This document shows, in pieces, positions 46,901-53,224 of a stretch of DNA of 64,000 nucleotides (positions within the stretch are counted from its first letter, which is position 1; the number at the start of each line of letters is the position of its first letter). The notes under the pieces are model-generated. The model saw only the letters and a list, made by a program, of their open reading frames with translations, did not search any database and was not told the origin of the DNA. Location: positions 60,101,166 to 60,165,165 of the forward strand of contig NC_086376.1 of the NCBI RefSeq assembly GCF_036588685.1, given 5' to 3'. The DNA is from Mytilus trossulus. Lineage: Eukaryota > Mollusca > Bivalvia > Mytilida > Mytilidae. The position numbers and the translations under genes are program-made.

Positions 46901-49756
46901 GAATAAAGTTTTACAGCTTTCCTAATCTCTCATTTTGTATTCGTGTCCTGATTAAGCATGAACTATTTGCCACTGGAGTTTAAAAATCCAATTCAATCAA
47001 ACTTAATATGAATAAACTAAAAAAGTACATGATAAAAGAGGAATGTCGGTTTTTATTGAAGATGTTTAAAACTTATCATGGCTTTAATGGAAAGTTTTTT
47101 TTTATATATGTTATGAAGCCCTTTAATTTTTGTTTGTTTTCGCTAGAAGTTATCATTAATTTAACATTTATGATTTATGCTTTCATTTTTAATTTGCTTA
47201 CATTTTTATTTGCTTTATTTCAATTTGCTTTATTTCAATTTTGTTTTGTATGAATATTTTTGTTTTCTAAAGTTTGAATACCTTTTATCCAATATATATA
47301 ACATGTGCACGGTGTGAAATAACAGTTCTATCGATTATACGTTTTGCAGATCCTGTTAAAGTTTCAGTCTCCTCTCGTAGAATCAAGAAAGAAATCGGGA
47401 TGTCATTAATAGCTGAATGCAATATAACAGGAAACCCAATCATTTACAACTATTGGGTCTCGCCCAAAGGTCCCAATTCTACGTTTGACCACACATTAGA
47501 CATTGTACCTCACGAAAACTATATGACTATGGCAATGAAAATAATGAAATTAAATATAGAAGATTTTGGACAATACACATGTGTTGGTGGAAACCACCTT
47601 GGTCAAGACTCAGTCAGTGTTACAATTTTACCACTTTGTAAGCCATTTATAATTTTAGATTGATATTTTTATACCAACTTTTGAAAAGCTTTGTACAGAA
47701 AACAACGTACATAGTTAAGTCTTAGTAATGAAAACTAGAAGATCTTTATTACAATATATATAAATATTAAAATTAGATGACGAATCTTGAATATCTCTTT
47801 ACAATTTTTGACCCACTAATTGCATGCGAATTAATTGTCATTAAGTGATTGAACAGCTTGTCTGATATTAATACTATGTCAAATTGCCCTTTTTGTTGGT
47901 TATTGGGAAAAAACATTAATTTCACAATCAATGGTGAATTTGTTGAATAATATTGTTGTAAATCAAATATGCAAATCAATACTACATATCGTTGTTTTTC
48001 AAATGAACATTTCATATTTTGCTCATTGTTGGGGTCGTACAGGCTTTTTGTTGTTTGTTCCCGTTTGGTTAATTAATATCTCGTTTGCAAATCGTACCAC
48101 ATATTCACTCTTAATTTTAATGTTTTTATTCTCTTAAAGTTGCCACAACTACAAAACCCATGACAACAACAGAAAAAATGATAAAGAAGCCAACAACAAC
48201 AATAATAATATTGACTTCTACAAAAGAGCCTATAACACCGGTGCCAATTATTATCACAACAAAGCCGATGGAAAAAGTAACAAAGAAACGGAAACCCAAA
48301 CGGACAACAACACCTGCCATACCTACTGCAGAAACTGAGTATAGAGAAGCAGGTAAAATATATGTTATCTATTGAGCGCACTATGATGACTTATAAACTT
48401 TAACACCACACCTATGGTGACACGACCTTAAGACAATATGGTGACTACTCAGCATAAGACTATATGGTGACTACTCAGCATAAGACTATATGGTGACCAC
48501 TGATCATTAAACCATATTATAACCGAAATGTAAACCTTAAAACCATATAGTGACCTTAGACTAAAGATAATTGAATGTGGGATTCTCAAACTCAAGACCC
48601 TATGATGACTTAAACTTTAAGACAATATTATAGTGACCTAACCTGAAGACCATTTATCATTTGACAATATGGGACTTGACTTTAAGACAAAATGACGACT
48701 TGACATTAAGACCATTTTGTAACCTGATGTCCGTTTGGTGACAGGCACTTGTGTACTGTTGACGACATTATGTTGATGACTGAATGAGAATCTTTGATGT
48801 ATACTACAGGTATTTGTGTACTTTTGACAAAGGTATGTTGATGACTGAATGAGAATCTATGACGTGTATACTACAGGTACTTGTGTACTTTTAACATCTG
48901 AATGTTGCCCTTTGAATGACAGTATTGACATGTGTATACTGTTGACGACAATAGCTTACCCTCTGAATTACAAAATTGACGTATGCTACAGGCACTTGTT
49001 TACTGTTGTATACTTAGTAATACAATGTATGTTGCACTCTGAAAAAGCAGATTAAACTGACACTAGTATACTGTTGATGGCTTTATTTAGTTATCAAATG
49101 TACCAGGATTATAATTTAGTACGTCACACGCGCGTTTCGTCTACATAAGACTCATCAGTGACGCTCATATCGAAATATTTATAAAGCCAAACAAGTACAA
49201 AGTTGAAGAGCATTGAGGATCCAGAATTTTATGTTGCCCTTTGAATGACGAGCTGCTGAGGACTATATGTTTCCCGCTGGATGGCAAGATTAACACATAA
49301 AACAGTCAATTGGTACTGTCAATGGGTGTATGTTTTCCACTGAATGACAAGATTACTATATACTTCAGACACTTGTGTACTGTTGAAGAGTGTATTTTTC
49401 TTTATAAATAAAAAATCTCAACATTTGGTACTGATGATTGTGTACTGTTGGCGACTTCAAATTGCCCTCTTAATGGCATGATTGACATGTAGTACGTGCA
49501 CTTCTCTACTGTTGAAGCTATCCTTGTAATTTTATTATGTTCAGGAATTGCTTTCTAATTGGCGTTTATCACACATGTAAATTAGTATATGTTTATCCAT
49601 TGCAATAGCTAATTTTTGGTATTTACGTGTTTGGTTTTTTTTCCAGACAAAGAACAAGTTAAACAAGATAACCGAAACAAAAGTTCTGTTATGACCACCA
49701 GCTATATTTTACTGACTGTGACAGTTGTTTTCGCATTCCAAAAATTGTTTTCATAG
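694..49756 (+). CDS. Candidate single gene: kinase-less ROR-type ectodomain joined to a seven-Ig, GPI-anchored-like array
   Basis: This is a gene model built by joining exons with GT/AG borders: 694-745, 20513-20702, 21675-21781, 22477-22564, 22925-22960, 24934-25085, 25613-25822, 26583-26690, 27300-27425, 28292-28396, 32396-32493, 33098-33299, 33661-33819, 36707-36835, 38121-38420, 41463-41756, 42189-42479, 43864-44028, 46759-46884, 47350-47637, 48140-48352 and 49647-49756. The lengths sum to 3549 nt, so the frame stays open to a TAG stop and gives 1182 residues. Rough domain positions are signal peptide 1-20, Ig 20-116, linker 117-174, Frizzled CRD 175-314, kringle 315-391, Ig1 to Ig7 392-1075, Thr/Lys stalk 1076-1146 and hydrophobic tail 1147-1182. 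It would be a cell-surface or GPI-linked adhesion/Wnt-binding-type protein; that role is inferred from domains only. The weakest joints are the 20-kb first intron and the 28396 to 32396 junction. Both are phase 1, which is common at extracellular module borders, so phase agreement is not proof. The alternative is two genes, one ROR-like and secreted, the other an Ig adhesion protein. Confidence 0.45.
2630..2830 (+). repeat. Dispersed short repeat, family A
   Basis: It shares a ~190-bp consensus with copies at 16001-16210, 16709-16890, 55950-56095, 57607-57745 and in part 60018-60150 and 52175-52375. Shared landmarks are CAAAACGGAAAGTCC, AATGGCAAAATC, ACTTGGTACA and AAAATGGTGGATT. The copies diverge at many sites, as expected for an old SINE- or MITE-like family; no ends or coding capacity were resolved. 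Confidence 0.7.
6049..6152 (+). repeat. Two-copy 51-bp tandem duplication
   Basis: The unit AAAACAAATAATTWCTAGAG and onward, ending GATGCAGAAGCTAA, occurs twice in succession with few differences. Confidence 0.75.
8283..8375 (+). repeat. Dispersed repeat fragment, family B
   Basis: ATTTGCCACTGGACGTTAAG with flanks recurs near 46945-47005 (+) and 51600-51640 (-). It is probably the 3' end of a short retroposon family. Confidence 0.5.
9280..9560 (+). repeat. Degenerate ~65-75-bp tandem repeats
   Basis: Words such as GAGCGAACGGGAT, GGCAAGCAT, ACTGAG and GGACGGGCTATAAT recur four to five times with heavy divergence. No coding capacity is seen. Confidence 0.45.
12090..12440 (-). repeat. Dispersed repeat, family C
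   Basis: The segment with GCAACAGTAGTATACCG, a (T/A)ATCGAT-type Ser-tract and ACATTTTAATGTTGTG-like words recurs in either orientation at 32925-33040, 38925-39100, 60664-60790, 62145-62360 and 63020-63125. It is a middle-repetitive, non-coding family. Its copy inside 60664-60790 merely lengthens an open frame upstream of a real exon. Confidence 0.6.
14586..14750 (+). repeat. Dispersed repeat, family D
   Basis: GGGGCCAGCTGAAGGACGCC through TTGACACATTCCCCATTTCC is the reverse complement, with differences, of 37298-37450. Partial copies lie at 3588-3650 and 10300-10355. Confidence 0.7.
14795..15060 (+). repeat. Truncated copy of the 356-bp hammerhead repeat
   Basis: It shares TCGATGCCACTGCTGGTGGA, AGCCCAGTAGTCAGC and TGAATATCAATTATATGG with the array at 33931-34970. 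It stops before the ribozyme part, so it has no hammerhead. Confidence 0.7.
16001..16210 (+). repeat. Dispersed repeat family A copy
   Basis: Begins AAAAGTAAAATCACAAAAAT and ends near AACCAGGTTTTATGGCT. It has several changes against the copy at 16709-16890. Confidence 0.7.
16709..16890 (+). repeat. Dispersed repeat family A copy
   Basis: A nearly full-length copy with AAAAGTAAAATCACAAAAAT at the start and GGTGGATTAAACCTGG near the end. It lies just upstream of the first 1.95-kb element. Confidence 0.7.
16960..18904 (+). mobile_element. 1.95-kb non-autonomous element, copy 1
   Basis: It begins TATACGACCGCAAATTTTGA and near its end has TGCGGTCGTATA, an inverted terminal motif, followed by AAGCTACGCCCTGCGGAGCA. 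Inside are a CGT microsatellite, about four ~165-bp repeats (each with GGTTTTCGCACTATAACTTT-like words), about four ~130-bp repeats (GGTCCAAAATTAAACTT) and a unique 3' part. No long open frame exists. A second copy in the same orientation lies at 28841-30802. Confidence 0.85.
18905..20512. other. Non-coding stretch before the ROR-type Ig exon
   Basis: No exon or RNA gene is recognised. It holds a short ATA microsatellite near 19688-19705 and otherwise unique AT-rich DNA. Confidence 0.5.
20513..21781 (+). CDS. ROR-type Ig domain, exons 20513-20702 and 21675-21781
   Basis: The first exon follows a TTTTGCAG acceptor and carries the first Ig cysteine in LRCEISGNPFPKYSWFKD with the core Trp. The second follows TTTTTCAG and carries the second cysteine in the GYYMC motif. 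The join AG|A gives Ser-Arg-Leu, matching the GSRLRI signature of vertebrate RORs as recalled. The intron between them (20703-21674) interrupts the Ig fold; donors are GTAATA and GTAGGT. The end phase is 1. Confidence 0.9.
20513..28396 (+). CDS. ROR-type ectodomain exon cassette (Ig + Frizzled CRD + kringle), no kinase
   Basis: Nine exons splice in frame into the exact domain order of ROR receptor tyrosine kinases: one I-set Ig, a linker, a Frizzled-type cysteine-rich domain and one kringle. Matches to the family include WGSRLKIEKS and SGYYMCIAAN in the Ig, GFCQPFRGNMCARFIGN at the CRD start, CRDECEMLEGTIC late in the CRD, and CRNPNGTYTGPWCY with LCDIPKC in the kringle. In ROR proteins the CRD binds Wnt ligands of the Wnt5a type. 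All ten CRD and six kringle cysteines are present, so the ectodomain looks intact and under constraint. A normal ROR gene would next show a transmembrane exon and a kinase. Neither is visible between 28397 and the window end; the next exons downstream encode Ig domains. It could be a kinase-less paralogue, an ectodomain duplicate, or part of a chimera. Identity of the ectodomain is secure; the gene's ends are not. Confidence 0.9.
22477..22564 (+). CDS. Ig-CRD linker exon
   Basis: Acceptor CCACAG and donor GTAAGT bound an exon reading EHPPKKDNKGGGSKTDV and then an acidic stretch (FPDLGDDTD). It is low in hydrophobics and rich in Lys, Gly and Asp, as expected for a flexible linker between the Ig domain and the CRD. 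It enters in phase 1 and leaves in phase 2. Confidence 0.75.
22925..22960 (+). CDS. Candidate 36-nt cassette microexon
   Basis: A 36-nt stretch between TTCTTTAAAG and a perfect GTAAGT donor encodes RFSGKYDPEIYK in the frame of its neighbours. Both flanking joints are phase 2 and its length is a multiple of three, so skipping it leaves the frame open. It would lengthen the Ig-CRD linker by 12 residues. No RNA evidence is available here. Confidence 0.5.
23740..24205 (+). repeat. Imperfect 18-21-bp minisatellite in the linker-CRD intron
   Basis: About twenty units of the type AGTTAACCTTTACACTATAC run through this part of the intron 22961-24933. Variants contain TTGACACTTTAT. Unit length varies, so it is not a coding repeat. 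Confidence 0.8.
24934..26690 (+). CDS. Frizzled-type CRD, exons 24934-25085, 25613-25822, 26583-26690
   Basis: Three exons build one cysteine-rich domain. Its ten cysteines lie in FCQ, MCA, ECQ, LCF, LCD, VCR, ECE, ICK, KCY and KCK. The first exon starts with a Ser/Lys/Asp-rich linker, then carries the family signature ARFIGNQTIYV. The second holds AAFTVIAASSDMS and the CRDEC core. The third holds the end of the CRD and the short Pro-rich connector to the kringle. Donors are GTATGT, GTAAGT and GTATGT. The spacing and residues match the ROR CRD much better than those of Frizzled or SFRP. Confidence 0.9.
27300..28396 (+). CDS. Kringle domain, exons 27300-27425 and 28292-28396
   Basis: Two exons form a full six-cysteine kringle: HTCYGGNG, GRPCMNW, HLCRNPNG, GPWCY, ELCDIP and KC at the end. 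The split of the kringle over two exons is usual for this fold. The last codon piece is G before a GTATGT donor at 28397, leaving phase 1. If that donor is ignored, the frame stays open to a stop at 28525-28527, so a short secreted form ending there is possible but unsupported. Confidence 0.9.
28841..30802 (+). mobile_element. 1.95-kb non-autonomous element, copy 2
   Basis: It is collinear with 16960-18904 from TATACGACCGCAAATTTTGA to GGAGCATCTGGTTG, with scattered substitutions and small indels, and in the same orientation. It lies in the gap between the kringle exon and the first exon of the Ig array. Reverse-strand Arg-rich frames at its start come only from the CGT microsatellite. Confidence 0.85.
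30803..32395. other. Non-coding gap before the Ig array
   Basis: Searched for a first exon of the Ig-array gene and for a transmembrane or kinase exon of ROR; none is convincing. A short signal-like frame at 31995 stops without a donor. Confidence 0.5.
32396..33299 (+). CDS. Ig1 (V-set-like), exons 32396-32493 and 33098-33299
   Basis: The acceptor TTTGTAG is followed by GAPFLNYDSLTITSIKGK and the first cysteine in VVLPCVVKNLG. The second exon starts IIWFSPSGG and ends with DAGIYICMVLGG. The intron inside the domain is phase 0, the only phase-0 joint of this array. The VLPCVVKNLG pattern resembles lachesin/DPR first domains. The donor GTAAGT of the first exon is partly duplicated 66 bp downstream. 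Confidence 0.87.
32396..49756 (+). CDS. Seven-Ig cell-surface protein with Thr-rich stalk and GPI-type C-terminus (separate gene or 3' part of the chimera)
   Basis: Twelve exons encode seven consecutive Ig domains, each with the two core cysteines and the core Trp, then a Thr/Lys/Pro stalk and a hydrophobic C-terminal segment of about 14 residues followed only by QKLFS and a stop. Ig1 is V-set-like and the rest I-set-like, closest in feel to lachesin, IgLON, DSCAM or hemicentin modules; the exact family cannot be named without a search. Expected role: extracellular adhesion or recognition at the cell surface (inferred from domains). The first visible exon starts in phase 1 without its own signal peptide, so it depends on an upstream exon, either the ROR-type cassette or 694-745. 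No convincing signal-peptide exon was found between 28397 and 32395. Large introns hold retrozyme-like arrays, a LINE and a minisatellite. Confidence 0.88.
33661..36835 (+). CDS. Ig2, exons 33661-33819 and 36707-36835
   Basis: The first exon gives APPTLDVQRSTPNLK, then LSLTCAATGKPEPVISWYR. The second gives the F and G strands with AAGSYECVASNN. Acceptors are AAATTTAG and ATTTCAAG, donors GTATCT and GTAAGT, all phase 1. The 2.9-kb intron between the two halves holds the 356-bp hammerhead array (33931-34970) and a MITE (36076-36263). Confidence 0.87.
34176..34219 (+). ncRNA. Hammerhead ribozyme motif, unit 1
   Basis: Type I layout: stem I GCGTCA with TGGCGT, core CTGATGA, stem II GTCT/AGAC closed by TATGT, core GAAA, a very short palindromic stem III ACGCGCGT, and cleavage triplet GTC. 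All core bases are present. Such short stem III forms act best as dimers. Confidence 0.8.
34532..34575 (+). ncRNA. Hammerhead ribozyme motif, unit 2
   Basis: Same core as unit 1 with one change in stem II (TGAC instead of AGAC), leaving three pairs plus a mismatch. It lies exactly 356 bp downstream of unit 1. Confidence 0.78.
34888..34931 (+). ncRNA. Hammerhead ribozyme motif, unit 3
   Basis: Core CTGATGA, GAAA and GTC intact; stem II has GTCC on the 5' side. It is 356 bp downstream of unit 2. Confidence 0.78.
34971..36075. other. Non-coding part of the Ig2 intron
   Basis: No exon seen. It includes three short repeats of the TTGATTGTAAAATTCTT type near 35400-35460. Confidence 0.4.
36076..36263. 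mobile_element. MITE with ~25-bp terminal inverted repeats
   Basis: The left end CGGTCAAACCTGTTTAAGAG and the right end TCTTAAAAACAGGTTTCACT are inverted versions of each other. The 188-bp body is non-coding. No target duplication was resolved. Confidence 0.65.
37298..37450 (-). repeat. Dispersed repeat family D, inverted copy
   Basis: Reverse complement of 14586-14750, with AAAATTGAGAAAGGAAAAGG at one end and CCTGCAGCTGGCCCCT at the other. Confidence 0.7.
37980..38160 (+). repeat. Triplicated intron-exon border before Ig3
   Basis: Three copies of a ~64-66-bp unit each contain TTTTGTAGAT(A/G)AACC(T/A)CAGATATACC, with the first exon codons, at about 37991, 38055 and 38119. Only the third copy continues as the Ig3 frame; the first two meet stops. 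Confidence 0.85.
38121..38420 (+). CDS. Ig3, single exon
   Basis: A whole I-set Ig domain sits in one symmetrical phase-1 exon of 300 nt. It has VIFECVAEGYPLPQVVWRRNG and then FGTYTCEAENKYGSS. The acceptor CATTTTGTAG lies in the last of three tandem copies of this intron-exon border. Only this copy opens a long frame. Confidence 0.9.
39150..41170 (-). pseudogene. Decayed 5'-truncated RTE-type LINE, antisense in the Ig4 intron
   Basis: On the - strand, fragments occur in LINE order: the end of an endonuclease (MNAKVGSSNTHFERAMGNYR and FPHRNIHKLTW, 41167-40979), then near 40030-39850 a reverse-transcriptase start with IIKIPKK and NDCNNWRDIT, then FVVFEKVFDRIH (39850-39653), and a later part with LALMYKTHQHIQDKT (39558-39373). 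The frames are shifted and contain stops. The usual FADD motif is degraded to VPSD. The endonuclease pattern resembles RTE/BovB-type elements. It is a dead copy. Confidence 0.78.
41463..41756 (+). CDS. Ig4, single exon
   Basis: A 294-nt phase-1 exon follows TGATTTCAG. It encodes APKIAVASSLVRKMK, the first cysteine in DLECRVRGFPWSVVWFKNG, and the second in FAVYVCQADNEFGSD. It ends at a GTATTT donor. The preceding intron contains the decayed antisense LINE. Confidence 0.9.
42189..42479 (+). CDS. Ig5, single exon
   Basis: A 291-nt phase-1 exon follows AAATTACAG. It encodes VIDISGPVEGKVGKDITLVC, then IVWLKNGQRL and KGTYTCRTLN. The donor is GTGAGT. An antisense hammerhead-bearing repeat starts about 65 bp downstream. 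Confidence 0.9.
42546..42931 (-). mobile_element. Antisense copy of the hammerhead repeat
   Basis: A single unit in reverse orientation is bounded by a ~23-bp direct repeat (ACTCATCATAGATACCAGGA at 42549 and 42912). It includes the reverse of TCGATGCCACTGCTGG and of the ribozyme. It lies in the intron after Ig5. Confidence 0.7.
42584..42627 (-). ncRNA. Hammerhead ribozyme motif, antisense copy
   Basis: Read on the - strand: stem I GCGTCA/TGGCGT, CTGATGA, stem II with loop TTTGT, GAAA, and cleavage triplet GTC, all intact. Confidence 0.7.
43864..46884 (+). CDS. Ig6, exons 43864-44028 and 46759-46884
   Basis: The first exon reads DFVNIDKSLSSPTDVIRK, then IKLMCKVEAFPRIMIFWYKY. The second has SVAGTYQCRATNGKQ. 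Both joints are phase 1. The 2.7-kb intron is filled mostly by a 33-bp minisatellite interrupted by a hairpin-bearing insertion. Confidence 0.87.
44384..44565 (+). repeat. 33-bp minisatellite, first block
   Basis: About five units of GGTGATAAGTCGAGAATCTR with the rest TCRAGGGATATCT. The unit is 33 bp, so it yields open frames on both strands (DKSRICRGISG type) that are not genes. Confidence 0.85.
44566..45122. mobile_element. Insertion with long hairpin, inside the minisatellite
   Basis: A non-repeat segment of about 550 bp splits the 33-bp minisatellite. Its ends show inverted similarity (AATTAG...TAAC), and ATTCTA is present at both borders as a possible target duplication. Its last 167 bp form a near-perfect hairpin (44951-45117). 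It looks like a foldback-type MITE; there is no coding sequence. Confidence 0.55.
45123..46330 (+). repeat. 33-bp minisatellite, second block
   Basis: More than thirty diverged units of the same 33-bp repeat, with a higher-order pattern: every few units a variant with GACAGGTCAGAGRATATCTT and GCATATTTGGTGA appears. The block fades after 46215 into degenerate copies. Confidence 0.85.
47350..47637 (+). CDS. Ig7, single exon
   Basis: A 288-nt phase-1 exon follows CGTTTTGCAG. It carries MSLIAECNITGNPIIYNYW with the first cysteine, and FGQYTCVGGNHLGQD with the second. It ends TILPL before a GTAAGC donor. Confidence 0.87.
48140..48352 (+). CDS. Thr/Lys/Pro-rich stalk exon
   Basis: The exon after TCTTAAAG encodes 71 residues dominated by Thr, Lys, Pro and Ile, for example ATTTKPMTTTEKM and KRTTTPAIPTAE. 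Such a segment typically forms an O-glycosylated stalk that lifts Ig domains from the membrane. The donor is GTAAAA in phase 1. The opposite strand has long open frames here only because of this composition. Confidence 0.8.
48420..49080 (+). repeat. Degenerate tandem repeats in the last intron
   Basis: A 26-bp unit (GTGACTACTCAGCATAAGAC) occurs twice near 48441-48496. Looser repeats with ACTTGTGTACTGTTGACGAC and GAATGACA words run on to about 49510, without coding potential. Confidence 0.55.
49121..49164 (-). ncRNA. Hammerhead relic with altered cleavage base
   Basis: On the - strand the core CTGATGA, stem II and GAAA are intact and stem I is fully paired (GCGTCA/TGACGT). The triplet before the cleavage point reads GTG instead of GTC. 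Since the cleavage base must not be G, this copy is expected to be inactive. Confidence 0.6.
49647..49756 (+). CDS. Last exon with GPI-type or minimal transmembrane C-terminus
   Basis: The exon follows TTTTTTCCAG and encodes DKEQVKQDNRNKSSVMTTSY, then the hydrophobic ILLTVTVVFAF, then QKLFS and TAG at 49754-49756. Small residues (SS) sit before the hydrophobic stretch, fitting a GPI omega region. A type I membrane span with a five-residue tail is the alternative. Confidence 0.82.
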
Positions 49757-51117
49757 CAGAATCATGTACATATGTATGAGTGAAGAGGCAGCTTGCTGGT
49801 ATAAATGTAGAAAAAAAATTTACAGCCAAAGTATTTGGATTCAATAATTTCGTTTGCTAATTATATATTTTTATCAATTTGCAAAAAAGTTAATCAAATG
49901 TTATGTTCCACATCAGAGAATCTGAAATTAGGAAGTAAATGATTATTTTTCTTTATTCATGTCATATTATTATTTTTAAAACGAACAAAAAAGTAGCTTA
50001 GAAAGATACAAAAGATAAGAGAAAGTTATTGTACGAATTGTGAACTAAGTAACACGTATTTAGTGGTTATTTCTATTTCCTTTACGTATATAGTGTTTGT
50101 ATAGTAATTTGGTTCATTGTTTAACGATGTTTTCATTTAGTTTCTGTATTAATAAGAACCATATGTACACCGTATTTTTTGTTGAGCTTTTGTTATATTA
50201 GACATTATTAGAAACTGCTAAAAGTTTCTGGTAGTCTAATTTATGTTCCTTTTGTTCTTAGAAACTGGTTCCACAGAAATCAAAGATTTTAAATGTGTTT
50301 CTCAAACCAGTTTCGGTTACTTATCCAACGTTCTGGTGTGGTTTGATCTGTTCTTTTATATATTTTTTTAATTTGTTCACCGATGTTTTAATCTAATAAT
50401 TTAATCATCACCCATCTAAGCACGAAATCATAAACTGGAAGTAGCCCTACTGCTACTTGTACTCCGTCATGATCATAAGTTTTCGTTACACGTTTTAATC
50501 CTGATCAAACCTATACAATTAGCTATGAATGAGAGTAAGATTACGCACACGTGTTTATGAGTGTATTTATTATAATTTATGGATACTGCAAAGAGACATT
50601 CATGACTCTCTAAATTGTGTAAATAGCATCAGTTAGTTATCATTGTATCTTCTTATTTTCACTTTAATTTTACCATTTCTTAATTGCTTATTTATGAGGT
50701 TTTATATTTGTTCTCTGAAGAGTTCTAAGAAATATATTAGTTCAGACGACCTCAAATGATTTTAACCCAGCCGCATTCTTTATGTTCATGTCCCAATTCA
50801 TGCTTTTGTGGTCTAGTAGATGTTGGTTACCGTTGATCATAATTGTTTTTTCGTAAAATGTTATATGCTTAAATTAGGCTGTTGGTTTTCACTTTTTAAT
50901 TCTTTCATGTGTACAGTTAATGGTTTTGTTTTTCTCATTATTCATGGTCGTACACTAATTGGTAGAAGATTTGTTGTTTCTAGTTTCATGTACATAATTT
51001 ATTTTTGTTCGGAATAGACGCGTGTTGGTGGTTTTTGCGGTCTGTTCTTATGAATGATTCCTTTTACCGTTAACAATAGATGAGGAATTAAATGCAATAG
51101 TAATCTTCTTCTTTTCA

Positions 51118-51210
51118 TAATAAAATATAATATGTCTCATTTCTGTCAATAAAATATAATATGTCTCATTTCTGTCAATACAATATAATGTGTCTCATTT
51201 GTCAATAAAA
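51118..51210 (+). terminator. Tandemly repeated poly(A)-signal block, candidate 3' end of the Ig-array gene
   Basis: A ~30-bp unit (ATAAAATATAATATGTCTCA and onward) is repeated about three times, placing AATAAA hexamers at 51119, 51148 and 51204. They lie about 1.4 kb after the stop at 49756, a reasonable 3' UTR length. No clear earlier AATAAA was seen. Confidence 0.4.
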
Positions 51211-51817
51211 TTTATATTTATCATTGCTTACAGTTTGTAAATATATATTTCTATCGATGCTGAAGTACATAATTATGTCTGTGACATTCTTTGCTCATGA
51301 TGATATTGTTTCCCTATTTGCGTGTTTGTATAACGTGTGTATATTTCATTTTACGTGCCATATTAAAAACATAAAATATTTTAATTTAGTCTTTTTTGAC
51401 AGAATTTTTGTGGGTAATGAAATTATGAAATTCGAAGTTGGTATAACTCTGTGCAAGGCTTTTTATATCAATTTTATAGTATTTGCACTTACACTCTTTG
51501 CCCTGACAATGTACATGCAATTGTGAAAAAATTAGTAAGTCAGCAAAGTTGAAGAATTTTCATAAACACCTCCTTTTTTATGCTTTATAATGTCACTGCC
51601 TTGTGCCCAGTGGCAAATATTTCGTTAACATTCAGGACGAAAAGAAATTATACCATATATACTTCGCAACTGCCCGATACGGATGAAGTACGAGAAGATA
51701 AAGGTGTGTAATTAATTTGTTTGTGCCATATTTTAACCGTACGATGTTCCAAATGTAATGAATGCAGTCATCGAAACTTGGGGAAAATGCCTATTAGGGC
51801 AAAGACTGAGTATCGAG

Positions 51818-52110
51818 AATCGAATGCGAATCGAATTCGCTAATCGCGTTCACACACTCTTCTTTTTTAATTCGAATAAAAATGTCCTAGTGTGAACGGG
51901 GTCTAATTCGCTTTAGAAATAAGTTTTTGTTAATCCGAATTAAAGTTAACGTCGCTAGGACAGTAAAGCGAATTTGACTCGCATTCCAATTCGAATTAGA
52001 ATTGACGTTAGGACGTTAAACGTTTAGAATGCGAATTAACCGAATTAAATAATGCGAATCGAATCGAATTCGAATTAGTTAATGCGAATCGAATTCGAAT
52101 TACGTGTGAA
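51818..52110. repeat. GAATTCG-rich low-complexity segment
   Basis: Words of the type GAATCGAATTCGAATTA recur in both orientations over 290 bp, forming many short palindromes. Its borders carry GTGTGAAC-type motifs. A MITE core is possible. Confidence 0.5.
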
Positions 52111-53224
52111 CTCAGCATAATATTTACATGAGAGGATGTGTTGTTCGTGTACATGTAGTTGATCAATGTGAGAGAACGTGAAATAGTAAAAATACCGAAC
52201 ACCAAGGAAAATAAAAAAAAAATGAAGGTCCCATATATTATACATGTATGACAAAATTGGACGCTTAATCTAAACGAATGGACTTGGCTTGGTTTAGGCA
52301 TTTCCTTATTTTAAAAATTGTGGATTCAACCTAGTTTAATAGCTGGCTAAACATCTCACTTGTATGACGGTCGCATAATATTCCATTAAATTGACAACGA
52401 TGTATGCAGAAAATAAACAGACACAATATGTAAAAATGCTCAAAAAGAATAGGGAGACATCAGTGATCAGTTAACATTGTGTTATAATCTTAAGCACTTA
52501 AAACAAAAACAAAAAATATGCCAACAAAAAGAAACAAAAATGGCATAAAGACAAGCACATGAACAAAGACGTAAGTCAAGAACATAAAAAATTACCATAG
52601 TACAATTATAACACAATGACGGGATGTATAAGTACCGAGCCACACTAAAAGGATGTTTGACCAAAAATTACATAAACAGTTAAGGTTAGTAAATGCAAAT
52701 AAAAGAACTCTGTACTGTAACACATACAAACAATGTAAATAAAGTCAGTACCCAAAATTTATGGGTTATTTTTCTGTGCAAACTTTTTTTTTCGCCTTCG
52801 GCGAAGAACAATCTATTTTTTTAGCGACAAACCGAAAACAATTTTTTTCTCTCAATTTTAGCATTACATATTGTTACGTCCCGGTGATTTGAAAGCTAAC
52901 ATAGTTTTTACCGTGTTCTCCGTTCCACACTTGATACACGCAGATGTCCGTTGTTGTTTTCTGATTTGTATTTTACAGAAGAAATAGCATAATTTGACCT
53001 TATATTGTATACTGACTTCTTTAAATCTATATATCTACTTTATTTATATGTGTAATTGTTCTTTTTGTATTTGGTTATACTTAGTTTCAGTATAACGCGC
53101 CAAATGTAACGTTACGTGTTCTTGTTTACGAAGAACTTGTGTATTACGTCACACATGGTATAAAATAAGGAACGCATGTTCCTACGTTGAGCTTCTCTCC
53201 AAAACCTCCATGCAGTCAACAGTC

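Larger units (their letters stand above)
49757..53215. other. 3' UTR and intergenic region after the Ig-array gene
   Basis: No further coding exon seen. It includes the repeated poly(A) signals (51118-51210), a GAATTCG-rich segment (51818-52110) and a family A repeat fragment (52175-52375). Confidence 0.5.

Noticed and set aside
48073..48381. Two - strand frames with Cys/Phe- or Val/Ile-rich sequence
   Set aside because: They are the mirror of the Thr-rich stalk exon on the + strand.
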